From Paraescarpia echinospica (lineage: Eukaryota; Annelida; Polychaeta; Sabellida; Siboglinidae), in assembly GCA_020002185.1 (NCBI GenBank), contig CM034544.1:30991785-31055784 (forward strand): a stretch of DNA of 64,000 nt. Direction: 5' to 3'. The translations under genes and the position numbers were made by a program. How positions within the stretch are numbered: the first letter of the stretch is position 1; every line of letters starts with the position of its first letter. This document shows positions 1 through 36,192 of this stretch, in pieces. Below the pieces are notes generated by a model that was not told the DNA's origin, did not search any database, and saw nothing but the letters and a program-made list of their open reading frames with translations.

Positions 1-450
1 ATTTTCACAAACATCAACATTCACACAGACGGGTCACCGTCCACCTGTCAGCGATCGAGACGCGTCCTCACAAGCGGCAGCCCTGTTTCTAGGACGACGG
101 CGAACAAAGCCGCCCTCACGCCGTGGGTGTTGCCCCGCTGTGCCACAATCAACGCTCTCGTCGGTGTCGCTGGACGACAGGAATGTCTACCAGCTACAGG
201 CCGTTATAACTTCACAGCCACCGTCGACCTGCTCCAGTGGCCGTGCTCGCGACACTACGGGACCGTGTGGGTAGTCTGCACAAGCGTGCCTCAGAACGGC
301 GGCCGAGTGTGTCCATAAAGTGCGAATGAAGTTTAACTGAACCCAGTACAGTTGACGTATAGTCGGTGTTCTTTCTCTACGACTGCCCGAGCGGCCACTG
401 AACTGCCTTGTTTACTGGTGACAGTGAGTGCGATTGCGGCCGCACTCGGT

Positions 451-493
451 ATGAAGTCTCGGCCGACTAGTGCGACCCCGCCATGGACTGCAG
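451..493 (+). other. candidate first exon in GC-rich block
   Basis: The first 500 bases are clearly GC-richer than what follows. An ATG at 451 opens a 14-codon stretch (MKSRPTSATPPWTA) that runs into a good donor (CAG|GTGAGA at 494), leaving phase 1. This could be a promoter-proximal first exon. It does not join in frame to the 16.5-kb patatin exon through the acceptor near 16554, so its partner is unknown. Low confidence. Confidence 0.2.
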
Positions 494-1214
494 GTGAGAA
501 TGTACCTACGGCTGTTTAGTTTATTGTTGGGTGTTTGGTGTATTGTATTGTAGACTGATTCAGAGTTTAGGACACGCTGCCTACTGGCTCGTACATAGCC
601 CCCAATAAGCCGTTATGGTTTCTCATTATATTGAAGTGAAGTTCTTAAACACTGTTACTATTACGCACTCCTTGTTAAGGTCACTGCATTGTTCGACTCT
701 GGAAGAACTCAAGCAGTAGGTCCACTGTACAGCGGCGTCGTACATAGGTTTTATACAACTCCAGTGGGGTACGTTTTTGCGCAGTGTAATGTAGTGCATT
801 GTAATGTAGCGCAGTGTAATGTAGTACATTGTTATGTAGGGTAAGGTAGTATTTTGAATCGCAGTGTGATATTGTTATTAATATTCACATATCCGTCCAC
901 GGCTTTTCGTACCAATTAGTCATCTACCCTATTAATGTTTTATAATTTACTCCGCTGGTGCATAATGTATTCCCCTTTATCACCATTCTAATTAGTACGT
1001 CACACACACACACGCGCATGCACACACACACTGACTAAAATTGACTGACTAGACTAATACTAACTAAATGTTGTGTGTACCGAAAGAAACAATACAAACG
1101 TAGCCAATCAATGTCCCGATAGTTTACATCAACTTGTGCTTAGTAAACGACTAAGTCATCATCTTTGTGTAACAAATGACTCGCAGCTGACGAGAAGATG
1201 ATCACGACACGAGA
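494..1214. other. non-coding stretch with simple repeats
   Basis: No gene is seen. Degenerate 15-16 bp repeats of GTAATGTAGTGCA type lie at about 775-850, and a short CA tract at about 1000-1030. Confidence 0.5.
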
Positions 1215-1504
1215 GAGCGCGAGAGTGTAGCGTTTAGCACACCCATCTGGCATGTAAACGCTATGATTTCAAAACCCGGACTGTGCAGGCGTGGTATATT
1301 TGGTATAAAAACGTGGCTCTCAACATTGGGGACTGTGTATCTCTCGTGATTCGGAGATCAAGTCGGACAATTGATGACGTAAAAGAACGACATATGACGA
1401 CATGCACCTTGGCAGTGATCACCATCAGTGCCAGCATATAAAGGTCAGTTTGGCGATAATGTTCTGATAAAGACTGTGCCGAGTGCTGGAAACTAGAACT
1501 AGAG
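1215..1504 (+). mobile_element. tRNA-derived SINE, copy 1
   Basis: It matches copies at 23703-24086 and 61717-62013 over most of its length. The head is tRNA-like (A-box-like GTGTAGCGTTTAGCAC; B-box region eroded). A shared body follows (GGCTCTCAACATTGGGGACT, GTGCCGAGTGCTGG) and then an ACTAGA-type tail. This copy lacks the roughly 80-bp inverted-repeat segment found in the second copy, so it belongs to a shorter subfamily. Confidence 0.8.
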
Positions 1505-1639
1505 TGACACTGGGGACGACACTGTCCACTGCCTGATTGTTGATTTGTCAACATCGGGGCAGACTTCTCACTTTGTAAGATCAATAAGACACCAAAGCCA
1601 TTTGTTTCCTCCAAGGTCTGAGCGACTATCTCTTGTGGT

Positions 1640-2185
1640 CATAAATGCATGCATACGTGTATAACTATTATAATTATATAGTACAGTGTATTACGAAATA
1701 CCTGAATCATTGCTATATCACAAAGAATGATATTAACATGTATGTATGTGCGGAGTGTGTCCGTGTGTGCGTGTCCATGCGTGTTCATGCGTGTGTGTAT
1801 GTATGTGTAGACGTACATGTGAATGTGTGTGTATATTACATGTATGTATATAAGTATATAAGTATGCATGTATGTACGCATGTATGTATGCATGTATGTA
1901 TGCATGTATGCATGTATGTATGTATGTATGTATGTATCTATGTATGCATGTACGCATGTACGTATGTACGTATGTACGTAAGTACGTATGTACATGTGAA
2001 TGTGTGTGTATATTACATGTGTGTATATAAGTATATAAGTATGCATGTATGCATATAAGTATGCATGTACGTATGTACGTATGTACGTATGTACGCATAT
2101 ATGCGTGTACGCGTGTACGCATGTACGCATGCACGTATGTATGTACGTTCGTATGTATGTAATTGTATGTGCGTGTGTGCATGTT
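1640..2185. repeat. TATG/CATG/TACG tetranucleotide tract
   Basis: Alternating purine-pyrimidine tract built from GTAT, GCAT and GTAC steps. It includes two copies of a segment beginning ACATGTGAATGTGTGTGTAT (about 1816 and 1990). The long open frames on both strands follow from the repeat and are not genes. Confidence 0.9.
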
Positions 2186-2249
2186 TGTATACCCGTAGAC
2201 AAACCATATGTAAACAAAACATGTAGTTGTTACGTCAGGCCTCGAAGTT

Positions 2250-5200
2250 AACAGTCTGAGCTAGGAGGGTTGCGCTCCTAAAGTGAAATATTTATGAGCA
2301 AAATATATATTTTAGGAGCACAAATGCGTTGACAAATTAAATACAAAACTATACATGTCATGACATTTTATTGAACACAATTTTATACCAAATAATCAAC
2401 ACTACGTACATCGTTCAGAATTATCATCTTTGCTATTATACATAACATTTTGTTTGTAACAAATTCCACATACAGTTATATAATTTAACCTAGCCATGCA
2501 TGCTACCCCGTAATTGTTTTGATATTTATATCTACAACCATAACAATTATTTAAGCGATTGAATGCTTTTACATTATCTTATAATAATAATAATAATAAT
2601 TATTATTATTACATTATGCATATTTATTTTGACTGTGTATACATACCGTCTTCACACAAGGAACATGATCCCCTATATATTCTGACAGGCATTATATTGA
2701 ATTCTGCTTAGGCACACACTATTTCAGTTTAAACTTTAAAAAAAAAACAGCTAGCTGGTTAGGAGTTTGCTGGTTGCCCAAATCATCAAGTGATACAAGG
2801 GTGGACAATACAAGGGTGGACAGTACAAGGGTGGACAGTACAAGGGTGCCTGCATAGGACTATGAACTCATAACCTTAGGCAAAAAGTCATCAGTCACTT
2901 GCTACAATTTATCAATATTTGCTGCTGTAGGGGTAAGCAGGGGCAGAGAAAGGGGTTAAAATGTCATCATTCACAATTTGTTTGATGGCTAATACCTTTT
3001 AATATATTAACACAACGGCCCAAATGGTCAGTTGCCTGTCAGTAGTTAATGAACAAAGTTCTAAGTCGCTCATTGCAACTAAAGCAATTTATCTAGTCGC
3101 AGGCGTAATATTATACTTGCAAATGCGACTAGGTAGTCGCAACTTGGAGCCCTGTACACATTGCCTTTATTGGCAGCATTAATATTAGTTCGTGATATAT
3201 TAGTTGTGTTCGATCGCTTATTGCAAATTACACGCGTGCTTACTAGAACGCTTGCAGTGCAAACATTTGGTATGACAGCCATCCAGGGCGATACATATTA
3301 TGTCAACCTGGTGCATGCATTCCTTTGTCAAGACCATGTAAAACCCCAACAGTGGATGACAGGACGATCTCACACCACTGAGAGCCTTGATGTTCCAATC
3401 CACTTACTCAATTAGTTCAAAGCTTTGGCATTTGTGTTAAGTCCCGATTGGCCAATTTGTTCAGCTGTGTAAATAGATACTGTGAAGCGATCACGTCTCA
3501 CTCCAATCACAGTGTTACTGCCCGGTGCTTGCAATATCGGTTGAAACAGTGCCTGAGGCAAAGCGACTTGCACTGAACAACAATTATTATCAATTGAACG
3601 CTTTGTTTGTGTATCGTAATCACTGCCATTGATTTCCTCATATCATGTTAGTTAGCCCACTATTGAATTATTTGGGATGACAGTTCAACTCTATGGACTA
3701 ACCACTTGCGTCTGTTTTTTCTGAACATTGGTGTCAAGGAAAAAAAATACGGGAAATAAGCCCGCAAATCGAGTGGGTAGCTTCCGGTAAGCTTGGCCAT
3801 GTAATAACATTGTATTATATAATAGGCGCATTCTGGTGTCTTATTCGGTATTCGCGCTATGTATTTTGGTTCACTCTCTGACAAAACTTTCCATTCCTGC
3901 ACAAGAACGACGGAGATGTGTATATGTTGCATACGCTGCTTGATGTGTTTGCCTGCGTGGACCCCATGATTTGCCTCTTCCCTGTGACCTGTCTGTTTCC
4001 CACGATCTGTCTGTTTTCCATGACTTACACGTTACTCATGACATACATGTTGCCCATCAGCTGCGTGTTACCCATGGACTGCCTATCTGGCATGACCTGC
4101 ATATTATAAATGACTTGCATGGTACTCATGGCCCGCGTGTTGCCCATCGCAACGATCTTCAGTTTGTTGATCAGAACAAATGTTGCTGAACGACAGGTTC
4201 AACAGAGACGAATTAACGTTAACAACTGTGTTCAATGGTTATGCTGTGGTTGCTGTGTTATATACTGGACAAGGCACCGTGTCGCGTTTATAGTGCCGTG
4301 TTTACCGGGTTATGTTGTTGTAACGACCGACTCGGTGCAGGTGTTCGTCTGTTTATATGGTAGGGGTGATAGGGCCGTGGTCTCGGTCGACATCGTGGGG
4401 TGTCGAAAATTCGTCTTATACAACTGACTAACAGTTTTATGTTTCAAGTAGTGATGATTTAAAAACAAATACTACCATATACATCATGATGTTTCGGTAT
4501 AACACTACAAAAGTAGCTCACATAATTTACATTAAACATAATAATTGAAGCTAACAGGTATAACAAAATAAACGGGAAGAGTGCAAAAACAAATGAGAAT
4601 CACAAGAAAAGAGAAACTGGACATACGAAGAATGGATGACCAGAGTCGGGGAAGAGGAAAGGTGGAACGATGGGGTTCTTATATGACGCAGTGTGGAGCA
4701 AGAACGAAAAGAGCTGTAAACCGATGCAGTACCTGACGCTCACCCCTGTAGAACAGACAACAACGAGGAATAACATATAGTTAGTAGTATCAATACATTT
4801 GAATAATAATTCGAGGTTATTACGATAATAGGATAATAACAATGGGACCTGGGATCAAGTTACCTATTAGAACCGTAGCTAGTTACAAGACGCCTTAGTG
4901 TTTAACACAACTCTTACTTGATATAGAGAGGAGGGTAATACTATCCCCACGGGTTAAAGGTGACGCCATCAAAATGTATTCGTGTACAGCTATTTCTAGC
5001 CGCTAGTCTGGTTTATAGAACGATGTAAAGTGACTCGACAAGCGCTACTCAACTGGTGCGCGGCTTCACCTGACCTTGTCTGCGGCCAGACGTCGCCTTC
5101 CACGTTTTCTGTCTGGGCCCCGGCGCAATAAAACCAATATGATTAGACTCCGTTTCACCAACGGATATACGTGTATAAGGTGTCACATTTCCCCACGAGT

Positions 5201-6282
5201 TTTTATATTATACTTTTGTATCCCAAATTGTATTTTGCAATTACGTTTGACGAAGGTTGATCCTGTAAATTATTGAAATTTCTTATGTATCAAAATAAAA
5301 AAACCTGTACAACTGGGACAGCCACACCAATCAACTGAGTGATAAAATCGGAAATAAAACTTAATTTTAAATAAATGTATCATTTGTTATTGTCTTTAAT
5401 ACAACATTTATATCAATTACATGTATTTTACATCGTCCACTTATAAAGTTTGGTAATTCCACATGAATGACATCGAAAGGTCCAACAAATTTAAAACTTC
5501 AAACAAGATTTGTGGATGCTGCTCAGTTCCCATAATTCCGTGCGCGCCCAAACACAGCTTATCAGCGCACCTACGACTGTTGCACACCGGGTCATGTGAC
5601 CCGACTCTTTGACTGGTGTAGGCGGGCTGTAACTGTGATGACTGCGTTGGTGGTACAGCTCATGTGTCGTCCATTGATATCTGCTGTGACGTGTCTCGAC
5701 TTGCTAATGAACGAGCACACATTCTTTGTTTTTGTATGATTTAATGCTAAATCTGCCGAATCTGTGAGTGCATCAGATACTCCACCTGACAGGTTAATTG
5801 TCGGGTTGACATGGAGATACAATCGATAACATCGTGCACAATTACACGCTCCAGTAAACGACGATAAATAGACAGTCGCAGACATCCGCGATATGTTTGA
5901 ACATAACATAACATGTGAATTGAATGTTTATATATGAGAAGACGTCTCAAAATATTAATGTACGATATTAAATATATTGGCTTCGTTCCTCAGCTGTTAC
6001 GAACAACTCGGTCTTCTGGCGGACCCGTTAGTAGTATATTATTATACATGTATATGTCTTGAGTAGTGTTTTAGGGTGGTATTTTGTTGGATGATATGGC
6101 CAAACAGGAGAGCTTGCATCGTTTTAATTCCGGTCTGATGATGGGGTAGTCTTTCACCAATAGACACGGTTATGTTGAGCTATGACATTTCTGTGGGCAA
6201 ATGATCATACTTCTGGAGAAAATCTCCTGTCCAAATTGTGTCGTTGACTTTTTATAGTGTTTTAGATGACTAAATATTAATA
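2250..6282. other. 4-kb stretch without recognisable gene
   Basis: AT-rich, with many short open frames and none with recognisable protein features. It holds an (ATA)n/(TTA)n patch at 2580-2612, about 3.5 copies of a 15-bp unit (CAAGGGTGGACAGTA) at 2796-2847, and degenerate roughly 22-bp repeats around the motif CATGAC at 3965-4150. Confidence 0.5.
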
Positions 6283-8007
6283 GTATACGATGATGTCAGC
6301 ATGAAGTAACGTATGTGATAAGACATACGATGTTGTCAGCATGAAGTAGCGTGTGTGATAATACATACGATGATGTCAGCATGAAGTAGCGCATGTGATA
6401 ATACATACGATGATGTCAGCATGAAGTAGCGAATGTGATAATACATACGACGATGTCAGCATGAAGTAGCGCATGTCATAATACATACGATGATGTCAGC
6501 ATGACGTAGCGTATGTGATAATACATACGATGATGTCAGCTTGAATTAGCGCATGTGATAATACATACGATGATGTCAGCATGAAGTAGCACATGTGATA
6601 ATACATACGATGATGTCAGCATGAAGTAGCGCATGTGATAATACATACGATGATGTCAGCATGAAGTAGCACATGTGATAATACATACGATGATGTCAGC
6701 ATGAAGTAGCGCATGTGATAATACATACGATGATGTCAGCATGAAGAAGTGCATGTGATAATACATACGATGATGTCAGCATGAAGTAGCGCATGTGATA
6801 ATACATACGATGGTGTCAGCATGAAGTAGCGCATGTGATAATATATAACATGATGTCAGCATGAAGTAGCGCATGTGATAATACATACGATGATGTCAGC
6901 ATGAAGTAGCGCATGTGATAATACATACGATGATGTCAGCATGAAGTAGCGCACGTGATAATACATACGATGGTGTCAGCATGAAGTAGCGCACGTGATA
7001 ATACATACGATGGTGTCAGCATGAAGTAGCACACGTGATAATACATACGATGGTGTCAGCATGAAGTAGCGCATGTGATAATACATACGATGATGTCAGC
7101 ATGAAGTAGCGCATGTGATAATACATACGATGATGTCAGCATGAAGTAGCGCATGTGATAATACATACGATGATGTCAGCATGAAGTAGCGCATGTGATA
7201 ATACATACGATGATGTCAGCATGAAGTAGCGCATGTGATAATACATACGATGATGTCAGCATGAAGTAGCGCATGTGATAATACATACGATGATGTCAGC
7301 ATGAAGTAGCACATGTGATAATACATACGATGATGTCAGCATGAAGTAGCACATGTGATAATACATACGATGATGTCAGCATGAAGAAGTGCATGTGATA
7401 ATACATACGATGATGTCAGCATGAAGTAGCGCATGTGATAATACATACGATGATGTCAGCATGAAGTAGCGCATGTGATAGTACATACGATGATGTCAGC
7501 ATAACGTAACGTATGTGATAATACATACGATGATGTCAGCATGAAGTAGCGTATGTGATAATGCACACGCATACATATCGATGATGTCAGCATGAAGTAG
7601 CGTATGTGATAATACATACGCATAAATATCGATGATATCAGCATGAAGTAGCGTATGTGATAATACATACGCACACATATCGATGATGTCAGCATGAAGT
7701 AGCGTATGTGATAATACATACGCACACATCGATGTTGTCAGCATGAAGTAGCGTATGTGATAATACATATCGATGATATCAGCATGAAGTAGCGTGTGTG
7801 ATAATACATACGCACACATCGATGTTGTCAGCATGAAGTAGCGTATGTGATAATACATATCGATGATATCAGCATGAAGTAGCGTGTGTGATAATACATA
7901 CGCACACATCGATGTTGTCAGCATGAAGTAGCGTATGTGATAATACATATCGATGATATCAGCATGAAGTAGCGTGTGTGATAATACATACGCATACATA
8001 TCGATGT
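6283..8007. repeat. 40-bp satellite array with 90-bp higher-order end
   Basis: About 32 head-to-tail copies of a 40-bp unit (ATACATACGATGATGTCAGC followed by ATGAAGTAGCGCATGTGATA) run from 6283 to about 7560. Longer variants with CACACATATCG inserts follow. At 7721-7990 a 90-bp composite of two unit types repeats three times. Many units can pair GTATG with CATAC around the loop TGATAATA. Confidence 0.95.
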
Positions 8008-8241
8008 TGTCCGAAGCTGCATGTATAGGGAACGTCTCGAATACATGGGTTCTGATACTTTGACATGGCCCCTGACATTATTGCAAGCTCGGCGACGAAC
8101 CAGTTGAAAGTATCACGTTATTATTGCCAGTAGACGCAGTCGGCGTGACAGGAACATGGCGGGAACCAGGGAGAGCGTGAGAAGTTTACTATCAACACGA
8201 TTTCTGACAAAAAGAGCTCATGAATATGGAGAAGAATGAAA

Positions 8242-8282
8242 CGACGTCGCCTCGTTCACTGAATGTGAATGAGGCGACGTCG
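8242..8282. repeat. 18-bp inverted repeat (hairpin)
   Basis: Arms 8242-8259 and 8265-8282 (CGACGTCGCCTCGTTCAC and GTGAATGAGGCGACGTCG) pair over 18 bp with one mismatch and a 5-nt loop. The GC-rich stem stands out from its AT-rich surroundings. Function is not known. Confidence 0.8.
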
Positions 8283-8962
8283 CTACCCGGGCACATCTCA
8301 GACGAACGTTGCTGGGTTTCACGGCTTATTACGCAATGCATCATGCATGGAACTGTGCACAGGACGCCAATGGGATTTACTATTAAGAGTGCGTAGGATG
8401 ACAAATGAATATAATGGTAGCATTATAATAAGTGTGCACATGAAACATGGGAATATAATAACAATTATTATAATGTTCCGTTCGTGATAGACGAATGGTG
8501 AATAGTTATTGGTTATGTCCAATCGTCTCTATGGTTTCTATTCATCAGAGCCCTGCACAATAAAAACGCACACAGCAAACTAGTGAACTAAAGTTCACGT
8601 ATTCTGTGCACAAACAATGCGGGTTGGCAGCACACGGAAGCGTCAGTAAGTTGCCAGTAACCATCGCATTAAAATATATATTGCTTCTCAGTAGGAGCTA
8701 AAGCAGAGTATTACGTGCAAACCCCGATAAGTGTATGGTTCCTGAGAAATCTCCAAATTACACAATCAACATATACTAATGTTACGGTTGTGGATAACGA
8801 ATCTGTGTTCATGCGTCGTTTAATAAAACAACTTTCTCCATCTGCATTGGAAAATACCTTCGCACTTCTCACGCACGTACTTGGTCATCATTCGTACACT
8901 CCCTTTTACGGTGTGGGCGGCAGCTGTGTAGCCATGAGTGTGTGTGGGGGTGCTTGTACGGT

Positions 8963-12375
<3,413 letters not shown>

Positions 12376-13045
12376 ATGATTGATTGATTGATTGATTGAC
12401 TGACTGAATAATTAATTGACTGATTGGGTGAATGAGTGAATGGCTACTGGGTAAGAAATAAGGAGAGAGAGGTTGAAAGAGGGGTGGGGAGAGGGGGAAA
12501 TAGACGAGATAGATATAGTGAGTGAGTGTGAGTGAGTGAGTGAGTGTGAGTGAGTGAGTGAGTGAGTGAGTGAATGAATGAATGAGTGATTGAGTGAGTG
12601 AGTGAATGAATGAATGAATGAGTGATTGAGTGCGTGTGAGTGACTGAATGAGTCAGTGACTGTGTAAGTGAGTGAGTGTGTGTGAGTAAGTGGGTGAATG
12701 AGTAAATGAATGTGTGTGAGTGAGAGATTGATTGAGTGAGTGACTGTATGAGTGTGTGAGTGTGTGTGTGAGTGTGTGAGTGAGTGAGTGAGTGTGTAAA
12801 TGAGTGAGTATATGTAAGTGAATGAGTCAGTGAGTGTGTAAGTGTGTAAGTGTGTAGGTGAGTGAGTGTGTGTGAATGAGTGAGTGGGTGAATGAGTGAG
12901 TGACTAAATGAATGTGCATGAGTGAGTGGGTGAATGACTGAGTGAGTGAGTGAGTGTGTGTGTGTGGGGGGTGAATGAGTGAGTGACTGAATGAGTGAGT
13001 GAGTGAATGAGTGAGTGAGTGTGTCAGTCAGTCAGTTAGTGAGTG
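12376..13045. repeat. (GAGT)n / (GATT)n tetranucleotide tract
   Basis: Imperfect GAGT repeats about 650 bp long, starting with GATT and AATG variants. The same tetramer is the 3' tail of the LINE fragment that ends at 14469, so this tract may descend from such a tail. Confidence 0.95.
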
Positions 13046-13227
13046 TACACCATACATAGACGTTGGTACACTTCTCGGTCGTTGTGTGCGTGCTAGGTAG
13101 CCTGCGGTGTTTGGCTGTCAGATCTCGGTAGGTATTCTAAAGTAATATATTGTCGCCTGTTGTGTTACTACCATCATGTGATGTTTATTGGTTGTACCTA
13201 CGTGGTGTGTAACCGGTGTTCTCATTA

Positions 13228-13510
13228 CCAGACTCGCCAGTAGGGACACATAGGCATAGGCGCCGGAACAGAGGGGCAGGGGGCAGCTGTCCCATGGAAT
13301 TTCTCCGGGGGGCAGACCTATGGTTCTGCCCCCCCCCCCCACTAAATATGAGAGCTGATTGTTTGTTTTTGTGGCGAACGTCAATGGCGGGAGGAAATAT
13401 AAATTTTACGAGACGATTAATGTATATTTGTGTCGACTGTGAAAGGTTTGTGCAATTGGAGGCCAGATGTGTGGTTTTCTGCCCCCCCCCCCCAGTAATA
13501 GGCGGCGCGG
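13228..13510. repeat. C-tract repeat pair (GGCGCC...CCCCCCCCC)
   Basis: Two related segments each end in a run of ten or more C (about 13328-13341 and 13482-13494), each preceded by a GTGGTT(T)TCTG-like motif and each next to GGCGC-rich sequence. It looks like part of a dispersed element. The family is not identified. Confidence 0.4.
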
Positions 13511-13744
13511 CGGCGATACATTTATTCAAAGCAACCCCCCTCCGTCTTCGGATGTTTCGGATGTTGTTTCAACCGAGACAGCGGAGAGAAGCGGGAGGAG
13601 AAGGTAAATTGACAGCAGCGGCGTAACGTAAAAAAAGTGTTGTCAACAGCAATGTCCCCCCATGCTCGGATGTCTCATGAGTTCACAGCCGAGACAGCAG
13701 AGAAGCTGAAGTTACAACGGTGCACCGGCGAAATATTTCCAACA

Positions 13745-14469
13745 GCATCATGTGCAAGGATTGGTTTAAAGATCAATCCCGGAAAAAAACAAATACATCT
13801 AATTCAACCAATTAAGAAACATCAGCATCGTTGCCAGGGAAGGAGCTATTTTAGAGAAGGTTGAAGACAACAAATACCTTGGCTCCTGGGTCTGCACAAC
13901 AGACAAATACATCAAAACCAGGAATGCAATGGCGAGGAGAGCACTCAACCAACTAAACGTAATATGGAAATCTACACTCCCACGCAAAATCAAGCAGCAA
14001 CTGTTTATTACAAAAGTAGAGTCTGCGCTACTATATGGATGGGAAACATGGACAATGACAAAAAACCTTGACAAACAACTAGACGGATGTTATATAAGAA
14101 TGCTTCGAGCTGCATTTAACATTCACAGGCAACAGCATTTGATAAACATAGAACTATACAGTGGAATGTGTAAAGTCACTGATAAAATAAGAAGAAGACG
14201 ATTGAAATTTACTGGACAATGTTACAGACATAAGGATGAGATGGCATCTAAGACCATCTTGTGGCAACCGACACATGGAAGAATCAAGGCAGGAAGACCA
14301 GCAGCAACTTTTTATATCGACTGCTTAAAGGAAGATGTGGGTTTAGAGAGGGAGGAGCTGAAGACGGCAATGACAGACAGAGGGAACTGGAGACGGATGA
14401 TTGAAGCCACTAATGTTCGACCCCTGTGGCCGACATGAGTGAGTGAGTGAGTGAGTGAGTGAGTGAAAT
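13745..14469 (+). pseudogene. LINE reverse transcriptase C-terminus with GAGT tail
   Basis: The sequence encodes the end of a non-LTR retrotransposon ORF2. It contains GLKINPGKK, then NKYLGSWV (the VxYLGS motif after the RT palm), then LLYGWETWTM, RRRLKFTGQC and GRIKAGRPAATF, all hallmarks of RTE/L2-type C-termini. A frameshift lies near 13810, between GLKINPGKK and the downstream frame. The frame ends in a TGA inside CATGAGTGAGTGAG, so the stop codon runs straight into the tetranucleotide tail. The 5' part is missing, as expected for truncated reverse transcription. The exact clade is uncertain. Confidence 0.85.
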
Positions 14470-16554
14470 ATCGAAATGTCAGTGGAACTGAAGTCGCCGT
14501 GCATGGTGTATTACCGCGTTTGGAATGTTCACTAAACATTTGCAATCGATTCATTAGTTGTATATCCCGACTTGCCTTTGACTAGCGCGGGTAACTGCTG
14601 GGCCGTCTACGTGTGTGTGCTGGTGTGAGATTGTAAATGGACCGGGTGGTCAATTTATCACAGCGATGTATATGGACCCCCATGTGAAATATGGAACTAC
14701 TATGTGTTTAGTGATTAAAAAAATATAGACATGGTTTGCTCATGTCTAAACATTAAGATGCACTATTCTGAAAGGAAAATGTGCACCATCAAAATTGTCA
14801 AAACAAAGCAAACAACCGTAAAAAGATACTGAAATAGACATTGTTCATTTATCTCAGTAAGGTTTGGACACATTTTTGCATAATTTTGTTTTTTGTTATA
14901 GCACGCATATCATTGAACCACTGTCAACTCCCTCAACACATTGACAAGATGTGTTGAGGGAGTTTTGCAATATTACACTGGCGCCCAGCTCAAGTTATTC
15001 TGGACTCGTTCGGTTGCTTGAACTCTACAATGTCATGATCATAGCTCTAACCACTTCTTGCGTGTGTTGTGCAACATTCACTCATGGCCGATACTGGCTT
15101 AAAGGGCTGGATTAAATTCCACACGCCTTCGTTCACTTAAGCGTGTCACTGGCAGCAATGGAATTACTTGATTGAATATTGTTGAATGGAATATACATGG
15201 AAAGTGTGAACAGCGACAAGATGTTTACTGATCAGATATGACATTCAACGTCGTTGAGAAATATACTACAGATGTATATCATATCACACATTGAGCAAAC
15301 CGTCAACAAAGAATAAACGTGTTAAATGATCATCGATGCAAACAAATTATAATACAAAATAACTACCACCTTTCACTGATGTGTAAATAACTACCACGTT
15401 TCACTAATGTATTACCTGTTGATAAACAACACTGCAACGTACGTGAGTAATTGGAGTATGTTTCAATGAAACTAAAACACGATGAAGAGCATAACAGAAG
15501 CGACATTCTTTCAATGGTATTCTAGTGCGAGGTTCGCTGCCGTCATGTGGTTGAGAAATGGGGTCCAAAGTAGGTTACATATTTGCCCTCTGCGTGGGAT
15601 ATTTATCTTATCTGACATAGGCACCAGGTTGAAGGTACCAACAGCTTCACTGTCTCTTGCGAAAACAATTGCGACATGCTTCACGTGTGTGTTGTGTTGA
15701 CCGATTGACAGTACGATATCCAATACGTTAGATACATGATGTGGGTCAGAAGCAGGTCGCATGTGCTCGGCACAAGAACACGCCGCGTCAGGTCGCTGTG
15801 ATTAATGCCCTCGCATTCATCACTACGCCGTCCGTCAGCTGGACGTCTTTATAGAGTTGTTGACAATATACACGGCTTGGCGATATACGCTTTCGTAAGA
15901 ACAAGGTGTGTTAAATACCACACGTTGGATTTGTTCGTAAAGAATGCCTATATAGACATAATCAGGACGTAGGAAAGTGGACTTATGAGATTATTTGGTT
16001 AAGTGCCACTGTGGACTCGAGGTGTGTTAATGGTTCCTTAGAAATTGTTTTTTGATGCTAACTGTTGCCGCGTCCAATATTGAGATCAAGGCATGGACAA
16101 AGGACGACGGTGTTTTTGGCAACCAATAGTAGGTACTGTTTGAGCGGGTCACATGGAACATTATAATAGCAAACAATGAACCGATCGCGGAGTTGTGTTC
16201 CATGTAGGCCTGTTAACGTTGGTTTGGTCTATGGGCACAGGGTAGAGAGAGTAGGTTGAGCGGTAGACAATCAACAGCCGCGGACGTGCTGAGGTGACGG
16301 ACGGTAGACGTACTGACAACAGAATATAACTGCCGTGATACACATAATCCGTTTATGCTGTGTGTTGTACTGAACAACGTAAACGGAAGATTTAGACTAT
16401 CCCGTAAACAATAGCAAACGTTATCAATCACCGTTAATACATAGACATCAAACAACTCGTGCGCGATAAATGTTGCAAAAGACCGCGTTTGAAACGAGGA
16501 CCAATTTGCGATGACTTTCAGACAATAATTCACATACAGACATCTGTGTTTCAG
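14470..16554. other. 2-kb stretch without gene, one perfect hairpin
   Basis: No coding exon was recognised. The only structured element is the inverted repeat at 14926-14964, listed separately. Confidence 0.4.
14926..14964. repeat. perfect 15-bp hairpin
   Basis: AACTCCCTCAACACA (14926-14940) and its exact complement TGTGTTGAGGGAGTT (14950-14964) flank a 9-nt loop. It could be a fold-back element end or an RNA hairpin. Nothing around it decides. Confidence 0.8.
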
Positions 16555-16582
16555 GTGTTTGTCAACGTTGGGCCCTCGGGGT

Positions 16583-36192
<19,610 letters not shown>

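Noticed and set aside
1215..1290. tRNA gene
   Set aside because: Only A/B-box-like words are present; the shared body and tail show it is a SINE head, as are 23703 and 61717.
6283..8007. CRISPR-like array
   Set aside because: The 40-bp units are contiguous with no unique spacers, and the genome is eukaryotic.
16561..16582. Upstream extension of exon 1a to TTG at 16559
   Set aside because: TTG is not a normal animal start; the first ATG in frame is 16583.
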